A stretch of DNA of 64,000 nucleotides from Gardnerella coleohominis (GCF_002896555.1 NZ_MNLH01000001.1:248001-312000), one strand, 5' to 3'. Numbered from the stretch's first letter, positions 18,358 to 27,727 are shown. Program-made: numbers and translations. The notes: a model not told the origin generated them from the sequence alone.

Positions 18358-19461
18358 TCAGGCGTTTACGCGATCGATGCCGGACTGCACGTCAGCAATC
18401 ACGGAATCCCAAGACTTGATGAAGGCTGCAACACCGTCGGCCTCAAGCTTGTCGGTAACGTCCTTGATGTTGATGCCAAGCTCAGCAAGCTTGTTCATAA
18501 CAGCGTGGCTCTCTTCGTAAGTACCCTTAACGGAAGGAGCACCGTTGCCGTGATCAGCAAGAGCGTTCAAAGTCTTTTCTGGCATGGTGTTAACAACATG
18601 CTCAGCAACCAACTCGTCAACATACTTGCAATCGGAGTAAGCTGCATTCTTGGTGCCAGTAGAAGCCCAAAGTGGACGCTGCTTCTTAGCACCCTTGGCC
18701 TCAAGCTCAGCCCAACGTGGGTCAGCTGCGAACTTCTTCTCGAAGAGTTCGTAAGCCAAGCGAGCGTTAGCAACAGCAGCCTTGCCTTCAAGAGCCTTAG
18801 CTTCTTCAGAACCGTTAGCTTCGAGGAGCTTGTCAACAGCGGTATCAACGCGGGAGACGAAGAAGGAAGCTACGGAACCAATGTGCTTCAAGTCGTGGCC
18901 ATTAGCGGCAGCCTGAGCGATACCTTCGATGAAGGCGTCGATAACCTGCTCGTAGCGCTCGAGGGAGAAGATCAAGGTTACGTTCACGGAAATACCCTTA
19001 GCAAGGGTAGCGGTGATAGCTGGAAGACCTTCCAAAGTTGCTGGAATCTTGATCATAACGTTTGGACGATCAACCTTTGCCCAAAGCTCTTCAGCCTGCT
19101 TCTCAGTGTTAGCAGTATCGTGAGCCAAGCGTGGGTCAACTTCGATGGAAACGCGGCCGTCAACGAAGTCGGTCTTTTCAGCGATCTCGCGGAAGATATC
19201 GGTTGCGTTACGAACATCGGTGGTGGTCAACTCGCGAATAGCGGTTTCAACGTCGACCTTGCCGAGTTCCTTAAGCTGTGCATCGTATGGACCAACCTGG
19301 CTCAAAGCCTTCTGGAAGATGGATGGGTTGGTGGTAACACCAACAACATTCTTGTTAGCAATCAAATCCTGCAAAGAACCGGACTCAATGCGGGTACGGG
19401 ACAAATCGTCCAACCAAATAGAAACGCCGGAATCGCTGGTGCGCTGCGTTGCTTCAGTCAT
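18358..19461 (-). CDS. tal: transaldolase
   Basis: A 367-aa transaldolase moving a three-carbon dihydroxyacetone unit between sugar phosphates, essential to hexose-pentose interconversion in the bifid shunt. The GVTTNPSIFQKAL segment near residue 40 and the Schiff-base Lys in NVMIKIPAT (about residue 140) are diagnostic, and the length matches the actinobacterial single-domain form. AAGGAG precedes the start. Codon use is biased toward GC-ending codons, a sign of high expression, unlike the AT-rich genes around it. It lies 210 bp after tkt on the same strand; an extended hairpin occupies the gap. Confidence 0.96.
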   Translation of the reverse strand: MTEATQRTSDSGVSIWLDDLSRTRIESGSLQDLIANKNVVGVTTNPSIFQKALSQVGPYDAQLKELGKVDVETAIRELTTTDVRNATDIFREIAEKTDFVDGRVSIEVDPRLAHDTANTEKQAEELWAKVDRPNVMIKIPATLEGLPAITATLAKGISVNVTLIFSLERYEQVIDAFIEGIAQAAANGHDLKHIGSVASFFVSRVDTAVDKLLEANGSEEAKALEGKAAVANARLAYELFEKKFAADPRWAELEAKGAKKQRPLWASTGTKNAAYSDCKYVDELVAEHVVNTMPEKTLNALADHGNGAPSVKGTYEESHAVMNKLAELGINIKDVTDKLEADGVAAFIKSWDSVIADVQSGIDRVNA

Positions 19462-19522
19462 GTTATCTCCTTAACACTGTGCTCCACCAATTGGGGCACG
19501 TCGGTAGTTTGGCGTTTTTACA

Positions 19523-19583
19523 AGGAACAGCGGTTGATGTCGAACCAACGGTAGCTCGGCATCAACACGCCATCGCTGTTCCT
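19523..19583 (-). other. long imperfect inverted repeat between tkt and tal
   Basis: AGGAACAGCG-GTTGATG (19523-19539) pairs with CATCAAC (19560-19566) and CGCTGTTCCT (19574-19583); a 7-nt bulge (ACGCCAT) lies in one arm and the loop is 20 nt. There is no T-run on either strand, so a simple terminator is unlikely. It sits about 60 nt ahead of the tal start in the tkt-tal transcript, where it could stabilise the tkt RNA, act as a processing site, or set the tkt:tal ratio. Confidence 0.6.
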
Positions 19584-19670
19584 GTGAAGTTACTAAATTA
19601 GCACTTCTAGTTTTGTGATGAATCAATTTTATTTTGATACATCAAGTTTTTATTTTGCTTACTTTCTATC

Positions 19671-21770
19671 TTAAGCGCGAGCTTCTTCGATAGAAGCCTT
19701 AGCAGCTTCTACTACGTGCTCAGCAGTAATGCCCAAGTCGATCATGTTCTGACCGCCGTCACCCTGCAAGCCGTACTGTTCGATAGAAACAGCCTTGCCG
19801 CAATCGCCAAGATACTTGTACCAAGGCAATGCCAAGCCAGCTTCGATGGAAACGCGAGCCTTGACGGACTTTGGAAGAATTGCTTCCTTGTACTCTTCAT
19901 CTTGCTCTTCGAACCATTCGAGAGATGGCATAGAAAGAACGCGAGCCTTAATGCCTTCAGCAGCCAAAGTCTTGGCACCGGCAACAGCCCACTGAACTTC
20001 AGAACCGGTAGCCATGATAATTACGTCTGGAGTGCCTTCGCAATCAACCAAGACATAAGCACCATGCTTTACGCCTTCACGAGCCTTCTCAGCGGTCTCA
20101 GCGAGAGTTGGAACGCCCTGACGGGTCAAAATCATAGCGGTTGGATAGCTGTTCTTCTTCTCGAAGAAGTAGCGGTAAGCTTCAGCAGTTTCGTACTCAT
20201 CTGCAGGGCGCACAACCTCAAGCTGAGGAATAGCACGGAATGCAGCCAAGTGTTCGATTGGCTGGTGAGTTGGACCATCTTCGCCCAAGGCTACGGAGTC
20301 GTGAGTCCAAACGTAGAGGTTTGGAATCTCCATCAAAGCAGCCAAACGAACTGCTGGACGCTCGTAGTCAGAGAACTGGAAGAAGGTGCCGTTGAATGGG
20401 CGAGTGTCAGAACCAAGCAAAATACCGTTGGTAATAGCACCCATTGCGAACTCGCGCACACCGAAGTGAAGCTGACGACCGTACTCGGAAACGTTTGGCC
20501 AAGTGCGAGTTGCATCCTCGGATGGACCGAAGGAGTCAGCGCCCTTAATGTTGGTGTTGTTAGAGCCGCCCAAATCAGCGGAACCACCCCAAAGTTCTGG
20601 CATAACAGCAGCAATTGCATTAAGAACTGCGCCAGAAGCCTTACGGGTAGCAACCTTAGAGCCAACTTCGAAGCCAGCAACCAAGTCATCAATAGCCTTG
20701 TCGAAGCCTTCAGGAAGCTTGCCAGCCTTAAGACGATCGTAGAGAGCAGCCTTATCTGGGTTGGCAGCAGCCCACTTTGCAAGAGCTTCATCCCAAGCCT
20801 TGTGAGCAGCCAAACCGCGCTCAGCAACCTTACGAGCATGAGCCAAAGCTTCTTCGTCGATTGGGAACGAAACTTCTGGATCAAAACCGCAAAGTTCCTT
20901 CAAGCCCTTAACAGCTTCTTCACCAAGCTTAGAACCGTGGGAAGCTTCGTTGTTGGTCTTGCCTGGGGTTGGCCAAGCAATCAAAGTATTAACCTTAATG
21001 AAGTGAGGCTTATCGGTAACTTCCTGAGCCTTTTCGATAGCTGCAGCCAAAGCCTGAACGTCTTCCTTGTAGGAGCCGTCTGGCTGAATGAAGCTAACTT
21101 CATCAGTGTACCAACCGTATGCACGGTAACGAGCAAGAATATCTTCAGAGAAGGTGAGCTTAGTATCGCCTTCAATCTGAATGTGGTTTGCATCGAAGAT
21201 TACAGTCAAATTGCCAAGCTTCTGGTTTCCAGCCAAGGAAGCAGCTTCAGAAGAAACGCCTTCCTCAACATCGCCTTCGCCGCAGATAACCCAAACCTTG
21301 TGATCGAATGGGGAAGTGCCAGCTGGAGCTTCTGGATCGAGAAGACCGCGCTCGAAGCGCTGGCCATAAGCGAAACCAACAGCAGAAGCAAGACCCTGAC
21401 CGAGTGGGCCAGTAGTCATTTCGATGCCTGGAGTCAAGCCGTATTCTGGGTGACCTGGAGTACGCGTGTCTGCACCGCCACGGAAATACTTGAGATCGTC
21501 AAGAGTCAAGCCGTATCCAGAGAAGAACAACTGCACGTATTGCGTAAGTGAAGCGTGACCACCAGAAAGAATAAAACGATCGCGGCCAGCCCACTTTGGG
21601 TCAGCTGGATCATGCTTAATGAAGTGCTGGTACAAGGTGTACGCAATTGGTGCCAATGAAACAGGGGAGCCAGGATGTCCATGTCCTGCTCGCTCAACAG
21701 CATCAGCCGAGAGAACCTTCGCCATTTTTACGGCGCGCTCGTCTAATGCAGACCAGTTGAAATCGGTCAT
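19671..21770 (-). CDS. tkt: transketolase
   Basis: A 699-aa transketolase. The thiamine-diphosphate enzyme landmarks are clear: AGHGHPGSPVSLAP near residue 23, GDVEEGVSSEAASLAGN (cofactor/metal GDG-like motif, about residue 160), the ASHGSKLG loop, and the later DSVALGEDGPTHQPIEHLAA. It transfers two-carbon units between sugar phosphates. The start at 21770 gives MTDFNWSALDE and follows GGAAGGAAA; the longer frame adds 13 unconserved residues. Highly biased codon use indicates strong expression. Divergent from hrcA across a 296-bp AT-rich gap. Confidence 0.96.
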   Translation of the reverse strand: MTDFNWSALDERAVKMAKVLSADAVERAGHGHPGSPVSLAPIAYTLYQHFIKHDPADPKWAGRDRFILSGGHASLTQYVQLFFSGYGLTLDDLKYFRGGADTRTPGHPEYGLTPGIEMTTGPLGQGLASAVGFAYGQRFERGLLDPEAPAGTSPFDHKVWVICGEGDVEEGVSSEAASLAGNQKLGNLTVIFDANHIQIEGDTKLTFSEDILARYRAYGWYTDEVSFIQPDGSYKEDVQALAAAIEKAQEVTDKPHFIKVNTLIAWPTPGKTNNEASHGSKLGEEAVKGLKELCGFDPEVSFPIDEEALAHARKVAERGLAAHKAWDEALAKWAAANPDKAALYDRLKAGKLPEGFDKAIDDLVAGFEVGSKVATRKASGAVLNAIAAVMPELWGGSADLGGSNNTNIKGADSFGPSEDATRTWPNVSEYGRQLHFGVREFAMGAITNGILLGSDTRPFNGTFFQFSDYERPAVRLAALMEIPNLYVWTHDSVALGEDGPTHQPIEHLAAFRAIPQLEVVRPADEYETAEAYRYFFEKKNSYPTAMILTRQGVPTLAETAEKAREGVKHGAYVLVDCEGTPDVIIMATGSEVQWAVAGAKTLAAEGIKARVLSMPSLEWFEEQDEEYKEAILPKSVKARVSIEAGLALPWYKYLGDCGKAVSIEQYGLQGDGGQNMIDLGITAEHVVEAAKASIEEARA

Positions 21771-21981
21771 GTGATCTACTTTCCTTCCAATAATTCGGGT
21801 TTTAGACACAGCTCACGCTGGGTTTTTACCCTCACATTGCGATTTCATCCTATCTTTTGCGTCAGACTAAAAGAGTTTAAAGTGTGTCAAAAAATGATTT
21901 TCTTTTTAATAACTAAAATTAGCAATATCAGTTATTTTTATCATTCTTTTTCAATATATTAACTGTCACTTGCACAAATTT

Positions 21982-22022
21982 TTGATAACATACTTATAGC
22001 ATATTTATAACTTGCTTATAAT
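21982..22022 (+). promoter_or_regulatory. candidate hrcA promoter elements
   Basis: TTGATA (21982-21987) is followed after 17 bp by TTATAA (22005-22010), and a second, better -10 TATAAT lies at 22017-22022. Either could drive hrcA-dnaJ. No CIRCE inverted repeat (TTAGCACTC-N9-GAGTGCTAA) is present here, in contrast to groL. Confidence 0.45.
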
Positions 22023-22066
22023 ACATACTTTTAATACGTACTTAAAAGAATATGAGAGGAAAATCA

Positions 22067-23371
22067 ATGCAACCGAGACGCATGATGGTACTGCGAGCGG
22101 TCGTTGAAGATTATATTCGTTCACAAGAACCTGTCGGATCTGCTTCTATAACTAAAAATCATCATTTAGGTGTTAGTTCAGCAACTATTCGCAATGATAT
22201 GTCAGCTCTTGAAGAAGACGGGTATCTTGTTCAGCCTCATACTTCTGCTGGTAGAATTCCAACAGAAAAGGGTTATCGCTATTTTGTTGACGGCTTAGCT
22301 TCTGTTATTCCTCTTTCTGAAGCTCAACGTCGTGCAATTCGCAACTTTCTAAGCGGATCAGTAAGTTTACAAGATACATTGCAACGTTCAGCTCGTCTAC
22401 TAGCTACTATCACTGGTCAAATTGCTTTAGTTGCTTCACCTGCATTGTCAAGATCTAGAGTGCGACATATAGAACTTGTTCAAGTTTCCTCAAACACTCT
22501 ACTTGCAGTTGTTATTACAGACACTGGTAGCGTAGCTCAACATATGCTCCCTATAGGGAATATAAGTATTAAGGATCTTTCTGGTCTTACGGCAAATATC
22601 AACAAGAAGTGCGCTGATACTCCATTTGATTGCGCTGCGTCGTATGTAAGAGATTTATCTATTCACACTGACGATTCTAATATGCGCATGGTTATTAAAT
22701 CCTTAGCTAATGCTTTAGATGACATGTATAAAGGTGAGCATACTCATGATCTTTATATAGCTGGAGCATCTCAATTAGCGCATCGTAATAATGCTAATGA
22801 TTTTGCGGAATTATTTGATGCTCTTGAAGAACAAGCTGTTATTATGCGCTTAATGACTTCTCTAAGCGAGGAGGCGAGCGATTGTGCTAATGGAGTTAGT
22901 GTTGCTATTGGATCTGAAACGCACACTCCAGAACTATTTAACGCATCTGTAGTCACAAGTGGATATGGCTATAATTCATATGGCTATAATTCTTCTATAT
23001 CTGAATCAGCTATTATTGGCTCGTCACTTAACAATAGAAGAAACATGAATATAGATGTGAGCCTTATAGAAAATAGTAATGAGTGCAAAAATAAAAACTT
23101 CTCGCATCTTGATGATGACGATTCTTGTATTTCTAACGAGTATGGGGATTATGAAGAATGTGAAGAAGATAATCTTAGTGAAGATGATTTTAGCGAAAAC
23201 AATCTTAGCGAAAATAACAAAACAAGTAGCGATATTGAACCTTCACACACAAATACGCCTGTAGCATTTATTGGATCTATCGGGCCTCAACACATGGATT
23301 ATGTTGCAACTATGTCTGCTGTAAAAGCTGTTGCAAAATACCTTAATACTTTTATTGCTCATAACAGTTAA
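22067..23371 (+). CDS. hrcA: heat-inducible transcription repressor HrcA
   Basis: A 434-aa HrcA, the repressor that binds CIRCE. The N-terminal winged helix is intact (SSATIRNDMSALEEDGYL, then QPHTSAGRIPTEKGYRYFVDGL, residues about 38-80). The central GAF-like region is recognisable, and the end (VAFIGSIGPQHMDYVATMSAV) matches the family's final conserved segment. Between them lies an unusual acidic, repetitive insert (about residues 295-395, with GYNSYGYNS and many Glu/Asp/Asn runs), making it clearly longer than most HrcA. ATG 22067 follows GAGGA (22056-22060); the in-frame ATG at 22052 is upstream of that site. Its target is visible at 42390-42451. Confidence 0.9.
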   Translation: MQPRRMMVLRAVVEDYIRSQEPVGSASITKNHHLGVSSATIRNDMSALEEDGYLVQPHTSAGRIPTEKGYRYFVDGLASVIPLSEAQRRAIRNFLSGSVSLQDTLQRSARLLATITGQIALVASPALSRSRVRHIELVQVSSNTLLAVVITDTGSVAQHMLPIGNISIKDLSGLTANINKKCADTPFDCAASYVRDLSIHTDDSNMRMVIKSLANALDDMYKGEHTHDLYIAGASQLAHRNNANDFAELFDALEEQAVIMRLMTSLSEEASDCANGVSVAIGSETHTPELFNASVVTSGYGYNSYGYNSSISESAIIGSSLNNRRNMNIDVSLIENSNECKNKNFSHLDDDDSCISNEYGDYEECEEDNLSEDDFSENNLSENNKTSSDIEPSHTNTPVAFIGSIGPQHMDYVATMSAVKAVAKYLNTFIAHNS

Positions 23372-23485
23372 ATTATTATGAGCAATTTAAAACAATACTG
23401 ACCTTGCCTTATGCAAAAATAAGATGAAGTTTGGGAAATAAAAAAGTTTCATTATGCATTTTGATGAACTAAATGAGGGATTATA

Positions 23486-24628
23486 GTGATTAATTACTAC
23501 GAGATTTTAGGAGTTGACCGTCAAGCCAGCGACGATGACATTCGTAAAGCTTATCGAAAAATGAGTCGTAAATATCACCCAGATATTGCAGGACCAGAAT
23601 TTGAAGATAAGTTTAAGGAAGTAAATAACGCTTACGATGTGTTATCTAATCCTGAAAAACGACGTATGTACGATATGGGAGTTGATCCTAACAATCCTTC
23701 TGCTGGAGCGCCTAATCCTGAAAGCAATTTCGACAATATGGATATGGGTAGCGTTTTCACTCAATTCTTTGGTGGAGGCCCTCGAGGACCAGTTTCTAGA
23801 GTTCGACGCGGATCTGATTCTTTAGCTGAAGCCAATATTGATTTGAAAACAGCTGTTTTTGGCGGAACAATAAAAATTAAAATCTCCACTTTCGGATTGT
23901 GCCCTGATTGCGGTGGACATGGATCTGCAGATGGTATGCCACCTATTACATGTCCTATGTGCAATGGAACCGGTTCATATCAAAAAGTCATACGAACTTT
24001 GCTTGGCCAAATGATGACTTCTGCTCCATGTCAACAGTGTGAAGGTCATGGAACTATCATCAGAAATGTTTGTGCTAAATGTAAGGGTAGCGGCCGAATT
24101 CGTACCATGCGCGAAGTTGGCGTAAATATTCCAGCTGGCATTAATGATCACTCGCGACTTCGTTTAGCTTCTCAAGGCGAAATTGGTGAATGCGGTGGAC
24201 CTGCAGGAGATTTATATATCGACATTCTTATTCGTCAAGATAAGCAATTTACTCGCGATGGCGATAACTTGCATTGCTGGATTGATATTCCTATGAGCTG
24301 GGCGGTTCTAGGACATAAGTCAATGATTCACACTTTTGATGGAGATAAAAGTGTTGTTATTCCTGCTGGTTGCCAGAATGAGGATGTTGTTACATTAAAG
24401 GGATTAGGATCTGTTGTTATGCGTTCAAGTAATAGGGAACGCGGAGATCTTATTGTGCATATAACTGTAACTATCCCTACAAAGTTAAGCGTAGAGGAAC
24501 GTAAGCTTATTGAGAAATTCTCTATTTTGCACGATAGCGATGTAGTTGAGACTAAGCAAAGTTCTGCAAAAGATGATTTAAAGAAGAAAGGTTTCTTTAG
24601 CAAACTTAAAGATGCTTTTAATGAATAA
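23486..24628 (+). CDS. dnaJ: molecular chaperone DnaJ (HrcA-linked copy)
   Basis: A 380-aa type I DnaJ. The J domain is at the N terminus with HPD at residues 31-33, followed by a short G-rich stretch and four C-x2-C-x-G-x-G zinc motifs (CPDCGGHG, CPMCNGTG, CQQCEGHG, CAKCKGSG; about residues 140-210), then the C-terminal substrate-binding beta domains. It delivers substrates to DnaK. GTG start at 23486 after GAGGGA. The hrcA-dnaJ pair is the usual actinobacterial arrangement, so this is probably the second DnaJ (DnaJ2) rather than the dnaK-grpE-linked one. Confidence 0.93.
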   Translation: MINYYEILGVDRQASDDDIRKAYRKMSRKYHPDIAGPEFEDKFKEVNNAYDVLSNPEKRRMYDMGVDPNNPSAGAPNPESNFDNMDMGSVFTQFFGGGPRGPVSRVRRGSDSLAEANIDLKTAVFGGTIKIKISTFGLCPDCGGHGSADGMPPITCPMCNGTGSYQKVIRTLLGQMMTSAPCQQCEGHGTIIRNVCAKCKGSGRIRTMREVGVNIPAGINDHSRLRLASQGEIGECGGPAGDLYIDILIRQDKQFTRDGDNLHCWIDIPMSWAVLGHKSMIHTFDGDKSVVIPAGCQNEDVVTLKGLGSVVMRSSNRERGDLIVHITVTIPTKLSVEERKLIEKFSILHDSDVVETKQSSAKDDLKKKGFFSKLKDAFNE

Positions 24629-24782
24629 AACGATTGCTTTACAGCTGCTTTAAGATTGCTATATGAGAATGCTTTAAGATTTGTTTTACGGATGCTTTTA
24701 AAATCAACAAATCTATAGAAGTAGATTAGTGATTAAGTACGTTTAATAATCTGCTTATGCGCGCATTTTGAATGGAGTTTAT
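24629..24782. other. dnaJ-fmt spacer with degenerate TGCTTTAAGATT repeats
   Basis: The 154-bp gap contains several imperfect copies of a TGCTTTAAGATT-like unit between about 24633 and 24700. No hairpin with T-run and no gene was seen. Probably slipped-strand repeats of no defined role. Confidence 0.35.
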
Positions 24783-25814
24783 ATGGTATTGCCTTTATTG
24801 TTCGCTGGTACTCCTGAAGTTGCAGTACCATCGCTTCGCCTGTTAGCACAAGACACTGAGAATTTTGAAATTCGCGCTGTTCTTACTCGTCCGGACGCTC
24901 CAACTGGTAGGGGAAGAAAGCTTGTACCAAGTCCAGTTAAACAAGCTGCTTTAGAATTAGGCTTGGAAGTATGGGAATCAAATCCTAGTGAAGAAGAATC
25001 TTTCATTGAACAAATTAAGAATTCAGGCGTTAAAGCTGCAGCTGTTGTCGCATATGGCAAGATTTTGCGCGAGTCTGTATTAAATGCCGTTCCATTAGGT
25101 TGGTACAATTTACATTTCTCATTATTGCCACAGTGGAGGGGAGCAGCCCCTGTACAACGAGCTATATGGGCAGGCGACGAGATTACTGGAGCAACAGTTT
25201 TCCGTATTACTAAAGGAATGGATTCTGGTCCTATTCTCGCTCAATACACTACTGAAATTGGAAAGCATGAAACTTCTGGCGAATTATTAAATCGTCTAAG
25301 TATAGATGGAGCTCCTTTGCTTTCTGCATCTCTTAGTGCGGTAGAATCCGGTAGCGCAAATCCTGTTGAACAAAATCCTGGTTCATATGATGTCGCTCAA
25401 AAAATAACTGTAGACGATGCTCATATTCGTTTTGACGTGCCGGCTTTTGTTGCAGATCGTCAAATTCGAGCATGTACACCAAATCCTGGTGCATGGTGCA
25501 ATATAGTTGCTAAGCAAGATTACGATTTGAACCAAGATTTGTCGCTTGATTCAAAATCAGATTCAAAATCAGATTCTCTTCCTATAAAATTGCATGTGCT
25601 TAAATGCGCTTTAGCTAATAGTGAAGATCTTATTTCGCGCAATATTAATAATCTTTTACCTGGAAAGCTATTTGTAGATAAGCATCATGTGTGGGTTGGA
25701 ACTTCTAACGGAGTTCTTGAGCTTCAAGAAGTTAAAGCTCAAGGTAAGAAAGCCATGAAAGCTGCAGATTGGGCTAGAGGCGCACATCTTAGCGATAATT
25801 CATATTGCGAATAA
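24783..25814 (+). CDS. fmt: methionyl-tRNA formyltransferase
   Basis: A 343-aa Fmt, which formylates initiator Met-tRNA. LLFAGTPEVAVPSL at the start, NLHFSLLPQWRGAAPVQRAI (catalytic HxSLLPxxRG region, about residues 105-125) and the C-terminal OB-like domain are clear. ATG at 24783 follows GGAG (24774-24777). A low-complexity insert in the C-terminal domain (about residues 250-270) is coded by a 12-bp tandem repeat (SKSD repeated); most Fmt proteins lack it. Converges on serB. Confidence 0.93.
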   Translation: MVLPLLFAGTPEVAVPSLRLLAQDTENFEIRAVLTRPDAPTGRGRKLVPSPVKQAALELGLEVWESNPSEEESFIEQIKNSGVKAAAVVAYGKILRESVLNAVPLGWYNLHFSLLPQWRGAAPVQRAIWAGDEITGATVFRITKGMDSGPILAQYTTEIGKHETSGELLNRLSIDGAPLLSASLSAVESGSANPVEQNPGSYDVAQKITVDDAHIRFDVPAFVADRQIRACTPNPGAWCNIVAKQDYDLNQDLSLDSKSDSKSDSLPIKLHVLKCALANSEDLISRNINNLLPGKLFVDKHHVWVGTSNGVLELQEVKAQGKKAMKAADWARGAHLSDNSYCE

Positions 25815-25978
25815 ACTTAGCTTTTATATGTGCAAGAATATCTAGATACAAATCTAGATACAAATTTAGTTAGAATTTAAATACAAATTTAACTAGAGAT
25901 TTAGGCGCAAATTTAGATACAAGAAAACTTAATAGAAGTACAAAAAGCATAGAACTATAAAAGCTAAAAACTAGTTTT
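25815..25978. repeat. fmt-serB convergent spacer with tandem repeats and an A/T palindrome
   Basis: Two adjacent copies of a TCTAGATACAAA unit, then looser copies (ATTTAGATACAA type), run from about 25850 to 25920. TTAGCTTTTATA (25817-25828) and TATAAAAGCTAA (25956-25967) are complementary at the two ends, and AAAAACTAGTTTTT (25966-25979) is a perfect palindrome that could weakly terminate both converging transcripts. No gene seen. Confidence 0.4.
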
Positions 25979-26662
25979 TCACGATTCTAGGAATCTTAAA
26001 ACTTCTTTTAAGTCACGTATATCAATGCTATGGGATACTTGCTTTTTTACAGCATCTTTAGCGCAAAAAGCTATACCTAAACGAGCCGTATTAAGCATGG
26101 AAATATCATTTGCACCATCTCCAACAGCAACTGTATTTTTCATGCTTATATTGTTATTTCTAGCCCATTTGCATAGCATTTCAGCCTTGTAATTCCTGTT
26201 AACTATATCGCCTAAAACTTTGCCAGTTAATTTTCCATTAACGACTTCAAGATGATTTGCAGCCCAAAAATCTATTGAAAGAGAATATAATAACGGATCT
26301 ATTACTTCATGAAAACCACCTGAAACAGCTCCTATTTTCCATCCGTGAGAATGAAGAATATAAATTAATTCTTCTGCGCCTTTAGTTACATGAATCTTTT
26401 TTCTAATTTCATCAAAAGAATTTGAATCCATATTTTTAAGCATGGATACTCGTTTTTTCAAAGACTCGTCAAAATTTATTTCTCCGCGCATTGCTCTAGC
26501 TGTAATAGATTCCATATCTTTCCCAACGCCTGCCTTATAGCCCAACAAATCAATAACTTCTTCATCTATAAGAGTCGCGTCTACATCCATAACTAGAATT
26601 CCTGGAGTATCTATAAAAGGTATATAAAAATTGTTACTAAAAGATTCCAGTACTGTGTTCAT
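25979..26662 (-). CDS. serB: phosphoserine phosphatase (HAD family)
   Basis: A 227-aa HAD phosphatase matching SerB, the final step of serine synthesis. Motif I is VMDVDATLID (residues about 24-33; usually DVDST, so the residue after DVD is Ala instead of Ser), with the small cap region V-I-D-L-L-G-Y-K-A-G-V-G, motif II in AVSGGFHEVI, Lys in NYKAEML and motif IV in AVGDGANDISML. Length is typical for the ACT-less form. Convergent with fmt and with a 200-bp AT-rich upstream region. Confidence 0.85.
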   Translation of the reverse strand: MNTVLESFSNNFYIPFIDTPGILVMDVDATLIDEEVIDLLGYKAGVGKDMESITARAMRGEINFDESLKKRVSMLKNMDSNSFDEIRKKIHVTKGAEELIYILHSHGWKIGAVSGGFHEVIDPLLYSLSIDFWAANHLEVVNGKLTGKVLGDIVNRNYKAEMLCKWARNNNISMKNTVAVGDGANDISMLNTARLGIAFCAKDAVKKQVSHSIDIRDLKEVLRFLES

Positions 26663-26890
26663 GATATCCTCTGAATTGTTCTTGTTATATTAATAAATCT
26701 TAAATTATATCTGTTAAAAACTTATTACAAATTATGTTTTTATTGTGATAATTGTTCTTTAATCTGGAAAATTATTGGAGTGTTGACAATATAATATTTA
26801 TACGTTTGGTATCAAGCGATGAGTTGAGTAAAATGATTTCAGAGTTTTATAAGAGTAAAAGTGTGGATTTGATTGCATAGAGGTGAGAAT

Positions 26891-27727
26891 ATGACAGAAT
26901 TAAATTTACGTGAGATTGCTTTAGAGGTAGCAAGAATTCTAGAAGATGTTGGCAAACACGCTTATCAGGATCAGTTAAGCCCTAGAGATATGAGCTCTCT
27001 TGCGTTGGGGGACCAAACACAGTCATCATCTGAATTTGGGGATAAGATTATACGTTTTATTGAAAATCGTTTAACTTATATTAATGCTTTCCAAGGTTTC
27101 TGGCGCAATAGACATGAGCATTGCATTCCAGGAGAGCGTTTTTGGTGCGTTGGAAGCATTGATGGAGCTATTAATTTTAATAGGGATATGGCTGAGTGGA
27201 CACTTACTGTTTCTTTGTTTGAATTTAATGAAGAAAATTCTGCTCGTCCTGTTCTTGGAGTTGTGCACGCTCCAGCGTTAGGTCTTACTTATTTGGCTGC
27301 TAAAGGTCAAGGAGCGATTCGTATACGCCGTACTCCTAATGGTGAAAAGCGAGAAAAAATCACTCCGTCTACAACGTCAACTCTTCAAGGCTCTGTTGTG
27401 TGTTATGGAATGTCATATATTCCTGGAGAATCCAAGCGAGCACTTGATGTTGTCTCTTCGCTAGAAGGAGGACCATCTGATATAAAGCGCATTGGCCCAG
27501 CTTCTCTAGATTTGTGTAAAGTTGCAGATGGCACCTACGATGCGTACTTTGAGCCACACCTTCATTATTGGGATATTCCGGGTGTTTCTGCTGGTGCTGT
27601 TGTAGTGAAAGAAGCGCAGGGTACTGTTAGACAGTGGGATGGCAGTTCTATACATTGGCGTCGAGAAAACGATGTTGTCGCTTCTAACGGATTAGTGATT
27701 AAAGAATTGCAAAAATACTTACACTAA
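26891..27727 (+). CDS. inositol-monophosphatase family protein with altered metal motif
   Basis: A 278-aa protein of the inositol monophosphatase/FBPase fold. The normal metal-binding signature W-x-D-P-I-D-G-T-x-N-F is here WCVGSIDGAINF (about residues 87-98): the first Asp is replaced by Gly while the second is kept. The C-terminal signature retains its Asp (YWDIPGVSAGAVVVKEA, near residue 235). The fold call is good; whether it hydrolyses inositol phosphate, histidinol phosphate or another phosphate, or is inactive, cannot be told. ATG at 26891 follows AGAGGTGA. Confidence 0.75.
   Translation: MTELNLREIALEVARILEDVGKHAYQDQLSPRDMSSLALGDQTQSSSEFGDKIIRFIENRLTYINAFQGFWRNRHEHCIPGERFWCVGSIDGAINFNRDMAEWTLTVSLFEFNEENSARPVLGVVHAPALGLTYLAAKGQGAIRIRRTPNGEKREKITPSTTSTLQGSVVCYGMSYIPGESKRALDVVSSLEGGPSDIKRIGPASLDLCKVADGTYDAYFEPHLHYWDIPGVSAGAVVVKEAQGTVRQWDGSSIHWRRENDVVASNGLVIKELQKYLH

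Noticed and set aside
19716..21551. 611-codon plus-strand frame opposite tkt
   Set aside because: A shadow created by the strong codon bias of tkt; the opposite frame encodes a complete, conserved transketolase.
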